From Elephas maximus indicus (lineage: Eukaryota; Chordata; Mammalia; Proboscidea; Elephantidae), in the NCBI RefSeq assembly GCF_024166365.1, contig NC_064837.1:78549553-78613552 (forward strand): a DNA stretch of 64,000 bases. The letters are read 5' to 3'. This document shows positions 12,838-25,000 of this stretch, one piece after another. Every line of letters starts with the position of its first letter. Positions within the stretch are counted from its first letter, which is position 1. Made by a program: the position numbers and the translations under genes. The notes under the pieces are model-generated. The model had not been told where the DNA came from. It did not search any database and saw only the letters and a list, made by a program, of their open reading frames with translations.

Positions 12838-13159
12838 CTTCCATCCATCCATATGTTTAAAATACCCACCCCTCCCTCCCTCCCTCCCTCCATTCCTCCA
12901 TCCATACATCCATCCATCCCTCCCTCCCTCCCTCCATTCCTCCATCCATCCATCCCTCCATCCACCCATCCATCCATCCATCCATCCATCCATCCATCCA
13001 TCCATCCATCCATCCATCCATCCATCCATCCATCCATCCATCCATCCATCCATCCATCCATCCATCCATCCATCCATCCATCCATCCATCCATCCATCCA
13101 TCCATCCATCCATCCATCCATCCATCCATCCATCCATCCATCCATCCATCCATCCATCC
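12838..13159. repeat. (ATCC)n tetranucleotide microsatellite
   Basis: A degenerate left part mixes CCTC and CCAT units. From about 12964 to 13159 the repeat is an essentially pure run of TCCA units, around 49 copies. Long open frames on both strands (Ser-Ile-His-Pro on plus, Met-Asp-Gly-Trp on minus) are artefacts of the 4-base period, which cycles through all frames without a stop. Confidence 0.98.
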
Positions 13160-13164
13160 GTCTT

Positions 13165-13620
13165 TTCAGTACACATTAAGAAAGGGCCTTCCATATGCCA
13201 GACACTTTACTAAGTGCTGAGGATATAAAAGAAAAATTGAGACAAGGAGCCTGACTGGAAGGGATCTTCAGTGTAAAAGAAGGAAATGGAGATGGTAACG
13301 ATATAAGTGTAATAAGTGTTGTGAGTGATGTAAAAAATATTTTCAGATATTACAGGTGCAAAAAAGGATACTGACCAGCTCTGAATGGCAGAAATAAGGA
13401 AATGCAACAACAAAGAGATGTTGCTTAGGATGAAGGTTGGATGTTTGACAGGCAGACAAGGGGTTCGAGAAGGACCTGATGGAGAGAGAAAATGGCATTG
13501 GCAAAGGTGCCGAGATATGAAGGAACCTGCAATTCTATGTGATGGAAACACTAGAGGCTGCTGGAAAAAGACAAGGGGGACACCATGAGGTTTAAGGGGA
13601 TGCCACTGGACCTGAGAATG
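13165..13620 (+). repeat. Ancient interspersed repeat (unassigned old mammalian family)
   Basis: The text 'GCCTTCCATATGCCAGACAC' then TTTACTAAGTGCTGAGGATA, with a later 'GGCATTGGCAAAGGTGCCGA', follows the same order as the blocks at 24398-24985 and 41041-42840. This marks a shared old family. Frames 13210-13761 (minus) and 13385-13588 (plus) fall inside and are not supported as genes. Confidence 0.45.
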
Positions 13621-15567
13621 CCAAGAAACTCGAAGGCTGAGTTTTGGAACTGACTTAACCACATAGAAAGGTGGCTTTGGATAGTAATGTCTGTACCTGA
13701 GGACCTGCCACTCATCTTCGATGATTGGAGTGGGAATGGACACCTGACCCAACTTAGTCAATCAGGTTTTCTGTCTTAAGAGTTTGACCTAAGAGATACA
13801 GTTTTTTATCACACAATGGGGCTTTGCAGTGCCTGTATTATTAAGGCGAATTGGCACTATGGCATCCAAGCCAGCTGCAAGGCAAAGATATGAGAGAGAA
13901 GAGCCTTCCAGAAGAAATTGTTATACATAGAGAAGAAGGGAGCCAACTTTCGGTGAAGAGATACCTTGAAGGTCTAAAGAGTGCACACCTCTCTCGCCAC
14001 TTCCTAGTGTGTGATGTCTAGCTTTATCTCTTAAATTGTGTTCCATGAGAGTCATCTGCAAAGTTGCCCTTCATGAACCAAACTTTAATGAATTTCTCAC
14101 CTTTGCAACCAAACCATCCCTAGAGAATAACTTAGAGTTTATTGATTGACCAATTGAACTAAAAAAAACATACTAATATTGTCCGGTCCATTTCTGAAAA
14201 CTCTGTGTTGTGATTTTTCTTTTTTCAGAAGATCCTGGACAAAAGCAACGTAATGCCCCTGGAAGGACCAAAGACTTCTGAGTCCTTGGTGCCTACTTGA
14301 AATTACTCTCTCTAGATTGCTCTAGGCTCAGGTTTCTTAAACACTTGAAATTGTCAAGCCTGTTCACAGTTAATTCCCTCTGGTGGCCATAATTTCCCCA
14401 GAATTTTTAAAAAATAGTTTTATATTGCCATCAGATCCTTACCCACGAACCGTTATCAATAGAACAGGATAGGCTGTAGGTGCTGTGGATAAGCATTACT
14501 TGTGGCACACAAACATATTGCCTTCTGTACCTGTGCCTTTACATACCTGCCTTAGGCAGGTGTCCAAGCCCATCCTCTAATTTCTGCCTCAGAATGTGCT
14601 TCAAAAGAAACTAAGAGAACTAGTCAAGGCTAGTAGCTGAGCATCATGGGATATTTTTGCATTAGGACAAGAAAATTCCGCCAAAGCCAGTGAGCAGGTG
14701 GGAGATTTGGAGCAGTCAGGCTTGAGAGGAGCAGTGAGATTTTAAAGGAAGGGAATGAAAAGCATGCAGAGGAGCTTGCTCTCCCAGAACACTGCACACG
14801 TGCCACACCAGCAGAAGCAAACCTGAGAGCCCCAGATCACCCAGGCTTTCCCTCTCCTGGGCTAGTGGGAAACACAAACACAGATGACCACAGAAAATTA
14901 GAGAATATTTTCCCTAAATCTTTTATGATTAGAGTAGATAACCACGTAATGTGTTTGGGTAATTCTGTTTTCAAACATGTGAGGTGTTTCAGTGGAGAAG
15001 GAGCATAAAAAGGTAAACAGACAAGGATGATTCAGATTAGATGTTGTATGAGATACAGTTTAGATATGGCGATCCCTCATTCACATCCAAACTGCAGAAA
15101 AATACTAAATGCTTGTAAGAAGGTTCTAAGTCTCCACCCCCACCCCGAAAAATTAGTAAGACTCATCCCTGTACCTCATTCTGTCAGTTCCTCACCATCA
15201 TTACTTGTCACTTTCATACCTAGGAATGGCTCAAACTGACAAAGAAGAGAGAGAATTCTGCAGCAGCACAAATACATGCTCAGAATAGCAAGAAATGATT
15301 AACAGTGGCCTTTTTCAGGAAAAAAAAAATCAGTAAAGTTAAATGATTGCTCACTGTCTCATGATAATTTTTTTTATTCTTTTTCCCTATAAAAATAGTA
15401 TTTTACATTTCTGTACTACATCAAAATTTCAACACCCTTCTTTATCCATATATTATTCATTATTTCCCAGAAATAGAAAATGAAACCATTTGTCCACAGG
15501 CTGAAGTATTTTGAAAAAAATAAAATACATAAACAATTTTAATGAGACACCTCAGGATGCTACAGAG
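13621..15567. other. Intronic interval with no recognised gene
   Basis: This is mixed-composition sequence lying inside the 14.6-kb intron of the PLAT-domain gene. I saw no exon-like segment with matching phase, and no young repeat. Confidence 0.35.
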
Positions 15568-16103
15568 TGATGGTTAAGATTGTGTGTCAACTTGGCTGTG
15601 CCATGATTCTCAGTGTTTTGGCAGTTATGACACACTTTGGTAGATATGTAATGATGAGTTCTGATACAATGTTATCACATCCATGATGAGATGTGTTATG
15701 AGCAGCCAATCAGTTGAAAAGAACTTTCTTTGGGAGTGTGGCCTGCATCCAGTACAGGCAGACTTTCTGGAAAAGCTTATTGGCTTTTGTTCACTATGGA
15801 TCTTGCAGCTGGCTGCTGTTCATCTGGCCTCTGGTTCTGGGACTTGAGCTAGCAGCTTCTTGCCGATTTGGGATTCGTCAGCCTCCACACCCTGTGAGGC
15901 AGAGGCCTGCTGTCTGATCTGACAGTCTTGGGTTCACCAGCCCCTGCAGCTACGTGAGTCAGGAGAAGTCTCAAGACTGACCTATGTACTTGGGACTTTC
16001 CAGACTCTTATAACCATGTGAGCCATTTCCTTGATGTAAATCTCTCCATATATATTTATATACTTCACTGATTTTGCTTCTCTAGGGAACCCACCCTAAG
16101 ACA
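15568..16103 (+). mobile_element. ERVL-type LTR (5' LTR of a truncated copy)
   Basis: It begins TGATGGTTAAGAT followed by a GTGTCAACTTGGC block, contains CCATGATTCTCAGTGTTTTG, and ends CACCCTAAGACA. The same layout occurs at 41378-41918 and in both LTRs of the provirus at 51217-56482. 'TATATATTTATATACTTCAC' near its end is the usual AT-rich segment before the terminus. Confidence 0.8.
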
Positions 16104-17700
16104 GTTGGTACTGAGAATGGTTCTAGAGAAACAAAATTGTAATGATGAGTTTTCTAAATTGGTTCTCCAGTCTGGTTAGTTTTAAACATGTTGATGACTC
16201 TACTTCTGTAGTAAAAAGGGTACTGCTAATCCATGGTGGCAATAGAAAAACTCAAAATATCAATGCCAATAGCTCAAGTATTGGTGAGAGGCGAGGCTCT
16301 GAGTGGTTGTGTGTATGATACCTTTCTAAAATTTTGTCAGAATGAGAAGTACAAGGAAGCTGGTTGGCTCGTCCTACTTTCACTAGACAAAATGGTGAAA
16401 GAAAGAGATGAACTCAGGGATTCAGTCACAGCTCGAATGCCTCATCAACAGCCACAAAGTTTCCACTTGTGCTTTGAAAGAAATCTTTATTTCTTGTAGC
16501 AACAGAGCTGATATTGCAGAAAACCAGTTCCAGAGTCTTATTGTAAAAGTAGCTGAATTACAATGCCAACTGAATTCCCAACTTCAAGTGGTGTCTGAAG
16601 TTAAAGTAAGGGCATTGACTGGGAAGAAATGGAATCCTGAAACTTGGGGTGGGGGATATATGGGTAGATAATCAGGAAACTGGAGACACTGAGCCCCTAA
16701 ATTTCCTTGAATTACTCCTGACAACAGAATCAGCCATCTCATTCCCTTCTGAAGAGATTACTCCATCTCTGTCTGCTAAGCCACTGTCCCCAGTGCAACC
16801 ATTACTCCCTCCACCCCCATCTGATGAAATTAACCCAGCTATATCTGAAGAGCCTTTGTCTGAGTCATTCCCTGGTACATCATCTGGGTAGATGTCTTAC
16901 AAGACATTGACGAATGTTCTCAGAACACATCCCCACCATCCATTTTGGTTTCTAGACCTATAATTAGACTTAACTGTCAGTGAACACCACAAGGTAAAGT
17001 ACAAAGTGACCCAGGGGGAGGTACCCTGCACCCCAAAAGAACTGCTTAACTTTTCTAATATGCAAAAATAGAAACATGGGGAATATGTATGGGAATGACT
17101 ATTAAGGGTGTGGGATAATGGTGCAAGTAACATAAAGTTGGATCAATCTGACTTTATAGATATGGGATCACTAAGCACAAATGCTTCGTTCAGTTTTTCA
17201 GCTTGAGAGGTTAGGAAAAGATCTAATAGTTTATTTGGTTTGTTCACTGAAGTATGGATTACACCGTGGCCCACACTAAATCAAGTTGAAATGCTAGACC
17301 TGTCTTGTTATACTGTAGAAGAAAGTATCCACAGGCTTAGGGAAATTAGCACGTTAGAGTGGACTTATCAGGTTAGATCCACAGGTCCACACATGAAGTG
17401 CCCAGAAGACACACCTTTTACCAAAACTGTGAGGAATGAATTTGTGAAAGGATTCTCAGCATCCTTAAGGACTGCTGTGATTGTTATTTTAGGTAAGTCA
17501 GATTTGACAGTGGGAACTTCCTTAACTAAATTAAGACGCCTAGCCACAATGAGGCGGATTGGAGCCCATGGTGGTAGGGGCCAACTGGCGGCACTCAATC
17601 AACAAAGACAAGATGGGTATGATTACAATATGGATAGAGCAGTCAAAGCAGTAATCAGAACACTCTGACTCACATGAACTTATGATGAGAGAGAAGCCTG
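16104..17700 (+). pseudogene. ERVL internal region with gag remnant, truncated
   Basis: Just after the LTR a TGGTACTGAGAATGG stretch at 16106-16120 fits a tRNA-Leu primer-binding site, from which ERVL takes its name. Broken gag frames follow at 16233-16499, 16408-16671, 16649-16891 and 17240-17668. They are collinear with the gag region of the minus-strand provirus (55217-55794), and the last frame extends further into the capsid part than that provirus does. No pol and no 3' LTR follow, and the element stops at an AATAAT-rich stretch near 17720. Gag forms the particle core in retroviruses; this copy is inactive. Confidence 0.75.
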
Positions 17701-17719
17701 GATAGGTGGGTTTAAAAAA

Positions 17720-18226
17720 TAATAATAATAATAAGGGGTAAATTCACTTTAAACCTGTCACCACCAATTAACACCTTCACACATAAATGGCCTGAGTGTA
17801 AAAGTTCCCTTGCCAACTCTAGTTATGTAAAAGAAGGGTGCTGTTTAAACAGGGCCTTCCCCTGTTTCTTCTCCTGGCCCTCTCCACACATGATAGACGT
17901 AGACTTCACTTAGTTTATGATTATCCACAGATTCACTAATTTAGCACAAATTCACTAACCTAGCACACATTTCTTGAGTACCTACTATGTTCTGCTACAG
18001 GCTTGTTTTATGGACACCATGAAGGTCTTTATTTACAACCTCCTACAAGCATGGGTCCTGGCATGTGATTTTCTTGGAATAAGCTCCAGAACTGGCACAA
18101 TGCAGTTAAGAAAGAGACAAGTTTTGTGGATAATAATGATGGAATGCTGGAGGGGTAACTATTGCCTTGCTTCTGCTTAAGAACCCCTCTCCTCAATATA
18201 CGACCCTGACACTGCTTGACAGCCTG
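17720..18226. other. Intronic interval, partly ancient repeat
   Basis: The block near 17960-18030 (TTTCTTGAGTACCTACTATG) resembles the start of an old interspersed repeat. The rest is unassigned. The short frame 17974-18180 has no supporting signal. Confidence 0.35.
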
Positions 18227-18590
18227 GTGATGGTGCAGGAGAAGACGCTCCCCACCGCCCCGGTACAGACAGCAAGGCAAGTGATGGTGCAGCAGAAGAT
18301 GTCCCCTGCCCTGCAGAGACAGAAAGGCAGGTGATGGTGCAGCAGAAGATGTCCCCTGCCCTGCAGAGACAGCAAGGCAGGTGATGGTGCAGCAGAAGAT
18401 GCCCCCTGCCCTGCAGAGACAGCAAGGCAGGTGATGGTGCAGCAGAAGATGCCCCTGCCCTGCAGAGACAGCAAGGCAGGTGATGGTGCAGCAGAAGGTG
18501 CCCCCACCTTCACCCCACACAGACAGCAAGGCAGGTGATGGTGCAGCAGAAGGTGCCCCCACCCTCACCCCACACAGACAGCAAGGCAAG
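18227..18590. repeat. Minisatellite, seven units of 49-56 bp
   Basis: Units begin GTGATGGTGCAGCAGAAG and start at 18227, 18281, 18331, 18381, 18431, 18480 and 18535. Units 2-5 share 'CCCCTGCCCTGCAGAGACAG'; units 6-7 instead carry a TCACCCCACACAGACAG variant. The array is GC-rich in an AT-rich setting and yields long open frames on the minus strand (18029-18694) that I regard as incidental. Confidence 0.97.
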
Positions 18591-20100
18591 GGAGTCCCAC
18601 CATGCAGGTCAAATAGAAACTTCAGTTTTTCAAGATTGAGATACCCAAGAAAAGTTAACCTTGTTTTGCTTAAAAATCTACACCAGTGGGGCATTCAAGT
18701 AGTTAAAAAAATTCCCGTGCTAATTCTAAGAATCACTACTTGCCATTGTCATCATTAAAACTTTAATAAGATTTTTACTGATAATTTTGTTTACACATAT
18801 CTTAGCGGGATTAAAACATATTTAAACCTTTTAGATTTTGTGTTCTAATTCCAAATCCCTCATTTAATATGATTTCCCTTAGGGCTTATGGTGTCTTGAT
18901 TAATGCATGCCCTTCATTTCAATTTAATACACATTTGATTTTAACCTATTCAGTGTTCCAGGAGCCATGATAGGGTCTGAAAGTAGGAATATATAAAAGT
19001 ATACTGGGAGTCGGAAGAGATAGGAAGACACATAAATACTCAAATATAACTTAAAATGATAAACAGGGAGTTAAAAGTATACAGGGAAGGGACAATTGCC
19101 CAACCTGAGGCTTCAGGAGAGGCTTCCTGGTGGAGACGACGCCCTGTGTTAATTCACCAGCATATTTCCTGGTGAGGGCCAACTTCACCCCAGGAACCAG
19201 GGGAGCATCAGGGTGTGGGCAGAACAGGCAGCCAGCACCCACTGAAAACACCCCGAAGCTGACCAGAGGACCCGGGTCTGCCACACTTAGCCTAGTGTGG
19301 CCCTGAGTGTGGCCAGGCTGGCTTCAAGTCCAATGCTTTTCAGTGGAGTGTGATCCCAAAGGTGTGAGGAAGGCCTCCTTGGCACCCCCTGCTCAAGTCT
19401 GTGCCCACAATTATTATTTTTCCGTTTAACAAAAGGTGTTGAGGATTGTGAAATGGCGAAGATGGATTGGAGTGGAGGCGAATTCTACCCACCAGAAATA
19501 TCCAGAACTTTCTGATAGTCTTTTCTATCCACAGTAAAAGCCTTTTAAAGCCTCCTTCCTTCCATTTTTACACAAAGAAAATGATCTCAACCTTTCTTCA
19601 AAAAAAAAAAAAAGTAAAGATTGCTGAATAGAAATGAGGTTGGAACACTTTGAAAGTGTTAGTTGCATATCAACGCTCAGGGACACTGTGCAGCCTCTTG
19701 TCCTTATTCCTCAGCTTCTTAATACACTCAGGTCACTCCATTTTTCTGACTGTGGTTTGCATTTGAGAGGACAGTGCTGGTCATGCTGCTCTGCCTTGAC
19801 AAGTTGTTAGTTTTTTAGATCATTTATTTCCATCTAACTTTTCAATTCCTGAGTCTATAAATTCTCCTATTCGGAACTGCCATAGGTAGGGCTTTATTTC
19901 AAATAGCTTGCTTCCTGCAAGCTCATGCTAATTCCATTCCTGCAGTCAGGAGACAGTGAGGCCCTCAGCACCTCCTTCAGGCTGAGTCTCAGCTAATCTA
20001 GATCCTCTGAGATCAAGCGGAGTAGCAAATATCTGTCTTAAATGACATTACTCTATTAAAGGACAGACACTAACTTCTTAGTGAGTTTGCTGTTAAAGTT
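18591..20100. other. Intronic interval, partly ancient repeat, no gene recognised
   Basis: 18930-19140 has the flavour of an old interspersed repeat (GTTCCAGGAGCCATGATAGG then a long A-rich stretch). No phase-compatible exon for the PLAT-domain gene was found here. A (CA)n run follows at 20101. Confidence 0.35.
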
Positions 20101-20124
20101 TACACACACACACACACACACACA
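20101..20124. repeat. (CA)n dinucleotide microsatellite
   Basis: A short run of about 11-12 CA units. Confidence 0.95.
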
Positions 20125-21206
20125 GTAGTACTACAAGTGTGGTAACATTGACAGAAAAGTCTAGAGATTCCTATGCTAACAAACCTTATGGTATGTAGTA
20201 TGTTGTGAGATCTAGTCATATGATAAACAGGAATGTTTTCTTTAATTCATAAAATCACTCGAATGTTTGCCTGATTCAAATACAACAATCCTCAAATATT
20301 CAAACGTTATATGTAAACAGTAGAAATTCAGTGGTGTATACTCCCATCTATATTAAATGTACCAAGATGCAGAGAAAACCTTCAGAAATAATAATAATAA
20401 TAACCTTAAGAATATGGATGTTCAGTTGAAGAGGGAACAAAGAGAAAAAAGGGTGCAGCCTGCAGGAGACCCCCTTGGTGCACAGAGCTCACGTGCTTGT
20501 CCCAGGCTCCAGACTTCAGCAGAACCGTGTCTTCTCCTCAGCTCAGAAAAGGACCAGCACTTGGTGGTCTTCTCTTTGTCCTAACTCACCTGTGCTATAA
20601 ATACTATTCCTTTGAGGGAGGTACAAAAAGCATGCCCAGAACTTTCTTCCCCCACCTCCTCTTCCAGTCTTGTGCCGTGTAGCCTGTATGTTTCTGTGCC
20701 CAGGTCCCAGACTACTTATCCCTTGTCAGTGTGCCTGGGCACCTAGTGTCCTGCACCTGACTCCCACAGGCTCAGAGAGGGGAGAAAACAGTGCAGATAG
20801 TCTGCTGTCTCTGAGGCAGCATGTCTCTTTGCCCCACAGAGAGTCCTGCCACAAGCACATCTGCCCTATATGAAGCTGTCCTTGCCTTGACTTTTGACAT
20901 ACAGGGAAGTCTCTGGCACCACAGAAGTAACAGTGGCTTTAGAGTCTTCTTTTTCTGTTGCAGAAAATAAGCTTCTGAATCTGAGCTCTATTCCTGGCTC
21001 CACTACTGACTTGCTTCAATCTCTTTCTCTCTCTCTTTCTCCCTTTCCCCACACCCACCCCTCCATCTCCAGATTGAAAAGAAATGATTTTTAATCTTTA
21101 TCAGAGTATTGTATGAGTGAGCACTGGGTGCCAATTTTTCAGCATGTACTATGTCCACAGCATCAAATGCTAAAATTTATTAAATCTGGACAGTGCATGT
21201 ATTATA
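20125..21206. other. Intronic interval with no recognised gene
   Basis: Short frames at 20357-20584, 20497-20682, 20670-20873 and 20894-21094 overlap in GC-richer sequence but lack splice-bounded structure or recognisable domains. Confidence 0.35.
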
Positions 21207-21523
21207 CACCCACTTCTCACTTATAGACATGATTAAGTTCCAAAGACCAGGCCCTTATGTGAAAACCAGCATTATGTGAAAATGGAGGATGACCAGATCA
21301 GAACACAAAATTACATAACTGCCAAACCACTGAGAATCAGGGTCCAGCCAAGCTGACACATAACCTTAACCATCACAGCCAGCATTACTCTCACCTCACA
21401 CCTCGATGTTTGTTATTGCCAAACGTGTGTCTTTAACATGAAAAATAGTTGAACAGATTTTTTACTATTGACATAAAAGAGAAATGTTGGAAAATGAGAT
21501 AGTCGATAAGTGAAGAGTAGCTG
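21207..21523. mobile_element. Tigger-like MITE with an embedded LTR fragment
   Basis: TA dinucleotides flank inverted ends. The left end reads CACCCACTTCTCACTTAT; the right end's reverse complement reads CAGCTACTCTTCACTTAT. The interior (GTTCCAAAGACCAGGCCCTT, GTGAAAATGGAGGATGACCA) is non-coding. A fragment of an ERVL LTR lies at about 21309-21377. Confidence 0.6.
21309..21377 (-). mobile_element. Short ERVL LTR fragment
   Basis: CTGCCAAACCACTGAGAATC and a following GACACATAACC...AACCATCACA stretch match the 5' end (reverse strand) of the LTRs at 51217-51727 and 55999-56482. Only about 70 bases are present. Confidence 0.7.
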
Positions 21524-21904
21524 TACTATTTTTGATGGCTTAAATACTTCGTAATTTAAATTTTTCTAATATAATTCACTGAAACTAAAATTAAGGCATC
21601 ACTTATGTCTTTTCCTTCTACATTAGTCCATTTTGGCATAGTAAAAACGTGAGGTAGTCAGGAGGTGATGGGTGGCAGCAATGTGGTAACAGTGGAGGTG
21701 ATGGAACCCGTGGCCTGGTATGTATGTGCAGGGGTGTGCACTAGTGATTCATGAAACTAAATTATTCTCAGAAGATTTCCTATTTAAAAGAAATCAACTA
21801 AATTAATTCAACAAACTATACCAGAACTATATATGTAAAAGAACTATATATATGAAAGAACTGAAGAAGAAACTCAAGCCTTGAGTTGCAATATTGAAGG
21901 ATTT

Positions 21905-22026
21905 ACCAAAAGGTCGATAACTGGAATCCACCAGCTGCTCCTTAGAAACCCTATGGGGCAGTTCTACTCTGTCCTATATGGTCACTATGAGTCGGAATCA
22001 ACTTGACAGCAACAGGTTTGGTTTTG
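21905..22026 (+). mobile_element. 5'-truncated AfroSINE in RTE
   Basis: It begins CCAAAAGGTCGATAACTGG, keeps the core GGGGCAGTTCTACTCTGTCC and the ATGAGTCGGAATCAACTTGA tail, and ends GGTTTGGTTTTG. RTE sequence resumes immediately on both sides. Confidence 0.85.
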
Positions 22027-22539
22027 GGGCAAAATGTTGCAGGAAGCATTAAAAGAAGATGGAAGGAATACACATAGTCACTGTACCAAAAAGAATTGGT
22101 GATGTTCAACAATTTCAGGAGGTAGCATATGATCACGAATGGATGGGACTGAAGGAAGAAGTCCAAGCTGCACTAAAGGCATTGGCAAAAAACAAGGCTC
22201 CAAGAATTAATGAAATACCAGTTGAGATGTCTCAACAAACAGATGCGAGGCTGGAAATGCTCACTCGTCTATGCTAAGAAATTTGGAAGACAACTACCTG
22301 GCCAACTGACTAGAAAAAAAAGAGATCCATATTTGTAGCCATTCAAAAGAAAACTGGTCAAGCAGAATGTAGAAATTATCCAACAATATCATTAATATCA
22401 GATACAAATAAAATTTTGCTGAAGATCATTCAAGAGATTGTAGTAGTATGTAGACAGGGAACTGCCAAAAGTTCAAGCAGAATTCAGAAGAGGATGTGGA
22501 ACAAGGGATCTCACTGCTGATGTCAGATGGATCTTGGCT

Positions 22540-23050
22540 GAACTGTGTCCCTTTACAATGTAAGTCAACTTGGTTAGGCCACGTTTCCCAGTATTGTGTG
22601 ACTGTCCACCATTTTGTCATCTGATGTGATTTTCCTATGTGTTGTGAATCCTCTCTCTATGATGTTAATGAGTCAGGATGAGATGCAGTTATGTTAATGA
22701 GACAGGACTCAATCTACAAGATTAGGTTGTATTTTAAGTCAATCTTTTTTGAGATATAAAAGAGAGAAGCCAGCAGAGAGATGTGGGGACTTCAAACTAC
22801 CAAGAAACAAGAACCAGGAGAATAGAGTGTCCGTTGGACCAGGGGTCCCTGCACTGAGAAGCTCCTTGGTTGGGTAAGATTGATGACAAGGACCTCCCTC
22901 CAGAGCTGACAGAGACAGAAAGCCTTCCCCTGGAGGTGCCACACCAAATTTGGACTTCTAGCTTCCTAGACTGTGAAAGAATAAATTCCTCTTTGTTAAA
23001 GCCATCCACTTGTGGTATTGCTGTTATAGCAGCACTAGATAACTAAGACA
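22540..23050 (-). mobile_element. MaLR-type LTR inserted in RTE
   Basis: Read on the minus strand it starts TGTCTTAGTTATCTAGTGCT and contains CACAAGTGGATGGCTTTAAC. It shares this start and order with the LTRs at 45064-45573 and 63772-64000. The overall plan (a gctgctataacaa block, then a ggctttaaca block, then a tggaggctagaa block) is that of MaLR LTRs. The terminal few bases at its 3' end (left side) seem lost. Confidence 0.75.
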
Positions 23051-24230
23051 CAGAGAACACCAGAAAGATGTTTACCTGTGTTTTATTGACTATGCAAAGG
23101 CGTTCAACTGTGTGGGTCATAACAAATTATGAATAACAGTGGGAAGAATGGGAATTCCAGGACGATTAATTGTACTCATGAGGAACCTATACATAGAACA
23201 AGAGGCAGTCGTTTGAACAGAACAATGGAATACTGCGTGGTTTAAAGTCAGAAAAGGTGCCTTGGGGTTGTATTCTTTTATGGTACATATTCAATCTGTA
23301 TGCTGAGCTAAGAATTTGAAAAACTGAACTATATGAAGAAGAATGTGGCATCAGAATTGAAGAAGGCTCATTAAGAACCTGTGATACGCAGATGACACAA
23401 CCTTCCTTGCTGAAAGTGAACAGGACTTGAAGCACTTACTTTTGAAGAGCAAAGACCACAGCCTTCAGTATGGATTACACCTTAACATAAAGAAAACAAA
23501 AATCCTTACAACTGGACCAATAAGCAACATCATGATAAAGGGATAAAATATGGAAGTTGTCAAGGATTTCATTTTATTTGGCTCTACAATCAACATACAT
23601 GGAAGCAGCAGTCAAGAAATCAAACAACGCATTGCACTGGGAAAATCTGTAGTAAAAGATCTCTTTAAAGTGTTAAAAAGCAAAGATGTCACTTTGAGGA
23701 CTAAGGTGGGCCCGACCCAAGCCAGGGTATGTTCAATTGCCTCATATGCATGTCCTGGAAGAAGTACAGCCAGAAAGCTCCTCTTGAAGTGAGGATGGTG
23801 ATACCTGGTCTCACATACTTTGGACATGTTATCAGGAGGGACCAGTCCCTGGAGAAAGGCATCATGCTTGGTAAAGGGTCAGGAGGATGGAACAGGATTA
23901 GAGTTAGAATCAACTCAGTGGCACCTAACGACAGCAACAACAACATATCAGAACATAGAAAGAAAGTCTTAGATGAATCACTCCTTAGCTCTTCTGATTT
24001 GGAGAATAGAAAACAGTTGCCAACAGGCCATTAAGATGCCCATGTGTGGTGGAGCAGGTTGGGAAGCCATGCAGGTCGAGGAGGAGCAGTGAGAGCTCTG
24101 CTCATCCTTTTAAGAACTACAAGGCACTCTTACATGGCGATGCCTATCAGGTGATGTTCTGTGTAAGTGTTGAGAGAAAAGAGAAGCTGTTTCTAGTTGA
24201 ACCAATTAGCTCATGCTAGAGGCAAAACTG

Positions 24231-24397
24231 AGGCCTGGTGGTGCACTAGTTAAGAGCTGGGCAGCAAACTGAAAGGTCAGTAGTTTGAATCCACCAGCCG
24301 TTGTTTGGAAACCCTATGGGGCAGTTCTACTCCGTCCTATAGAGTCGCTATGAGTCAGAATCTACTCAAAGGCACTGAATTTGTTTTGTTTTGTTTT
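24231..24397 (+). mobile_element. AfroSINE, full-length, with target duplication
   Basis: The head 'CCTGGTGGTGCACTAGTTAA' is tRNA-like, followed by a GTTTGAATCC B-box-like element, the shared core and a TTTTG-repeat tail. Flanks repeat AGAGGCAAAA / AGAGGCAGAA (24218-24227 and 24398-24407). Confidence 0.9.
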
Positions 24398-24985
24398 AGA
24401 GGCAGAATTTGAACTAGAACTTGAAGGATTAAAGGATTTTGATGAGGACAGTGCAGTAAGGAAGGGCATTTCTGGGTACAGAATAGCACACTCCATGGGG
24501 CAGAACTTGTTCAGGCAGTAACAAACAATCTAATTTAACCGAGATCTTCCAAGAGGGAAGTTATGAAAACAATTTGGAGGGAAAACAAAATGTCAGAAGG
24601 AATAAAGCTTTGACTGGTAACATCATGAAGTTGATTTTTTTTATTTTTAGACAAGGAAATTATTAAAGATTTTCAAAAAAGAAATTAATATGATTAAAAT
24701 ATTACTTTAGAAACATTATTTTTCCCCACAATGTTTCTTAAGAAGTTTTAGGGCAAAACTATACAATAAAATACTAAAGACTAAAATAGAGCAAAGGAAA
24801 AATAAGAGAAGAAAAGATGTGCTGAAGTCAGAACGATGCTAGCAAGTGTCATAATCTGATTGGCTTGGAAGTGGTGGGCAAGATAGCCTGGAGAAAAAAG
24901 AATCAGAAGACAATTAGACCTTTAGAAAACAATTAGAAGACTATTGCAATAATGAGACTTGATGAAACAAGGGCATTTATCAGGG
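24398..24985 (+). repeat. Ancient interspersed repeat (same old family as 13165-13620)
   Basis: It starts in text like 'GAACTTGAAGGATTAAAGG' and 'GGAAGGGCATTTCTGGGTAC' and continues to 'TTAGAAGACTATTGCAATAA'. Order and spacing resemble the block at 42507-42840. Confidence 0.4.
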
Positions 24986-25000
24986 TACAGTAGAGATAAG

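Larger units (their letters stand above)
21857..23948 (+). mobile_element. RTE LINE, 5'-truncated and twice interrupted
   Basis: This copy is collinear with the RTE at 33780-35452: a pre-RT region (GAACTGAAGAAGAAACTCAA), RT, then the tail ending GCACCTAACGACAGCAACAA. A SINE (21905-22026) and a MaLR LTR (22540-23050) are inserted in it. A deletion near 23755 removes the segment between 'TCATATGCATG' and 'TCCTGGAAGAAGTACAGCC'. Frames are broken throughout, and the RT Y-A-D-D site appears mutated (ACGCAGATGACACAACC with the tyrosine lost). Confidence 0.85.

Noticed and set aside
12798..13194. Long Met-Asp-Gly-Trp and Ser-Ile-His-Pro open frames
   Set aside because: They are translations of a 4-base microsatellite and arise on every strand/frame without stops.
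13210..13761. 183-residue minus-strand open frame
   Set aside because: It lies in the intron between two phase-matched exons, overlaps an ancient repeat and has no domain or splice support.
18029..18694. 221-residue minus-strand open frame
   Set aside because: It is the minisatellite translated; the unit length is not a multiple of three and the frame only stays open because the repeat lacks stops.
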